The notes under the pieces are model-generated. The model saw only the letters and a list, made by a program, of their open reading frames with translations, was not told where the DNA came from and did not search any database. Both the position numbers and the translations under genes were made by a program. From Gemmobacter caeni (GTDB taxonomy: Bacteria; Pseudomonadota; Alphaproteobacteria; Rhodobacterales; Rhodobacteraceae), in assembly GCF_003054195.1 (NCBI RefSeq), contig NZ_QBKP01000007.1:1-64000 (forward strand): a stretch of DNA of 64,000 nucleotides. Direction: 5' to 3'. This document shows, piece after piece, positions 63,099 to 64,000 of the stretch. The first letter of the stretch is position 1. Each line of letters opens with the position of its first letter.

Positions 63099-63563
63099 TC
63101 AGCCGATCCGTGTCAGGCCAAGCGGATAGGTGCCGCGCAGCGGAAGCGGCGCGATGCCGCCCTCGATCCGGCCCAGCCGGATCAGCCCGCGGGAATAGCG
63201 GTAGGGCGCGTGGAAGAACACGAGGTTGCCCCAGGGCGCATAGGTGCAGACATGGCCTGCCGCCTCATCACCAAACGGGCCTGCACCCTCCTCGGTCAGC
63301 TTGCGCGGCAGATAGGCGATCTTCTCGTTATGGGCGTAGTCCTCGATCCGCAGATCGAGCGGCAGCAACGCGAACAGGTCACGCGCTGCCGGGCTGTCGT
63401 TCAGCCGGACGGTGAATGCCTGACCGGCAAACCGGCATGTCATTCGCATGGGGGTCTCTCTGGCCATGGCCGGCGCGGTGAAGGCATAGGATGCGGCCCA
63501 GGTCAGGCCGATCAGGAACCCGCGCCGCGACAGGGTTGCGGGATCAGCCGAGGTAATCGGCAT
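63099..63563 (-). CDS. Tat-exported cyclophilin-like fold protein
   Basis: 154 residues from the ATG at 63563. The N-terminus has a twin-arginine motif ([20 protein letters not shown]) with cleavage after an APAMA-like sequence near residue 34. The mature part ([40 protein letters not shown]) matches the bacterial cyclophilin-like family (cyclophil_like), of unknown biochemical role, often near SDR and cupin genes. It overlaps the cupin gene by 20 bases. Confidence 0.8.
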   Translation of the reverse strand: MPITSADPATLSRRGFLIGLTWAASYAFTAPAMARETPMRMTCRFAGQAFTVRLNDSPAARDLFALLPLDLRIEDYAHNEKIAYLPRKLTEEGAGPFGDEAAGHVCTYAPWGNLVFFHAPYRYSRGLIRLGRIEGGIAPLPLRGTYPLGLTRIG

Positions 63564-63939
63564 CGCTGACCTGTTCCAGCCAGGTGACCGCGATGCCATC
63601 CACGGCCTCCTGAATGGCGATATGCGTCATCGCCACCTCCGGCGCCGCGCCGTGCCAGTGCTTTTCGCCCGCGGGAAACCAGACCACATCGCCGGGCCGG
63701 ATTTCCTCGATCGGGCCGCCTTCGCGCTGCACGCGGCCGCGTCCTGCGGTCACGATCAACGTTTGCCCCGCCGGATGGGTGTGCCAGGCGGTGCGGGCGC
63801 CGGGTTCAAAGGTGACCGCCGCGCCCGCGCCCCGTGCGGGGGCTTCGGTCTGAAACAGCGGGTCGATGCGCACGCTGCCGGTGAACCAGTCGCCCGGCCC
63901 CCTGACCGAGGCTGTGCTGCCCGCCCTCGTGATCTTCAT
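63544..63939 (-). CDS. Single-domain cupin protein
   Basis: 131 residues. The cupin motif 1 is [20 protein letters not shown] (metal-binding His-x-His), and motif 2 is [17 protein letters not shown]. Such small cupins bind a divalent metal and commonly occur beside SDR and redox genes; some are carboxymuconolactone-type or quercetinase-like, but the activity is not determined. It is the first gene of the minus-strand cupin-cyclophilin-SDR unit. The 61 bases to the window end contain no further gene. Confidence 0.88.
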   Translation of the reverse strand: MKITRAGSTASVRGPGDWFTGSVRIDPLFQTEAPARGAGAAVTFEPGARTAWHTHPAGQTLIVTAGRGRVQREGGPIEEIRPGDVVWFPAGEKHWHGAAPEVAMTHIAIQEAVDGIAVTWLEQVSDADYLG

Positions 63940-64000
63940 GCTGGCCTCCGCCTTTCAGGTTGCATGGGCCTTATATGGCGTGACACGATCTATGGATTAG

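Overview
This 64 kb window is GC-rich and almost fully coding. It looks like accessory metabolic DNA from an alphaproteobacterium, most likely of the Rhodobacterales/Paracoccaceae. Pointers to this are the heterotetrameric sarcosine oxidase and GcvT-type demethylase set, the betaine-demethylation genes, the pqqABCDE order, the TRAP transporter and the many AcoR-type regulators. That placement is inference from gene content; no rRNA or other phylogenetic marker is present. I saw no tRNA, rRNA, CRISPR array, insertion sequence or phage gene.

1-6.5 kb holds quaternary/tertiary amine demethylation genes: the end of an MttB-family methyltransferase, a ProC-like reductase, a TetR regulator, a TMADH/N-methylproline-demethylase-like flavoprotein and a DAO-type FAD oxidoreductase. 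6.5-10.8 kb holds a LysR gene divergent from aspartase (aspA), then a GAF/Fis regulator without an AAA+ domain beside a large palindrome and an AcoD/ExaC-type aldehyde dehydrogenase. 10.9-14.1 kb is a complete pqqABCDE operon on the minus strand, including a 33-codon pqqA.

14.2-23.4 kb is a long minus-strand alcohol/polyol cluster: Zn alcohol dehydrogenase, binding protein, two permeases, two complementary degenerate ABC ATPases, a VOC protein, and a GMC oxidoreductase with a Tat-signal small subunit. A divergent AcoR-family regulator lacking the GAFTGA loop follows, then an extra rpoN (sigma-54) gene. 26.8-30.1 kb is a block of six genes with no function I can assign: a 304-aa protein, a beta-propeller and four small proteins.

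30.2-43.4 kb is the centrepiece: a soluble diiron propane monooxygenase (mim/prm) operon with large hydroxylase, reductase, small hydroxylase and coupling protein, followed by secondary alcohol dehydrogenase, amidohydrolase, MIP18/DUF59 protein, specialised GroEL and SDR. It is preceded by a near-consensus -24/-12 sigma-54 promoter and a run of GTTAC/GTAAC sites, and followed by a convergent GAFTGA-containing AcoR-family activator. Together with the rpoN gene upstream this forms a nearly self-contained regulatory and catalytic module (propane to 2-propanol to acetone is the expected route; the true substrate is not proven). oxyR and katG follow (43.5-46.9 kb), plausibly protecting against peroxide.

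46.9-58.1 kb returns to methylated amines: soxBDAG sarcosine oxidase, a GcvT-type dimethylglycine dehydrogenase homologue, a TetR regulator with matching operators at two promoters, and a DctPQM TRAP transporter. 58.3-63.9 kb is a redox/electrophile-defence group: LysR, NADP-binding oxidoreductase, DoxX, DODA-type dioxygenase, glutathionyl-hydroquinone reductase-like GST, SDR, a Tat-exported cyclophilin-like protein and a cupin.
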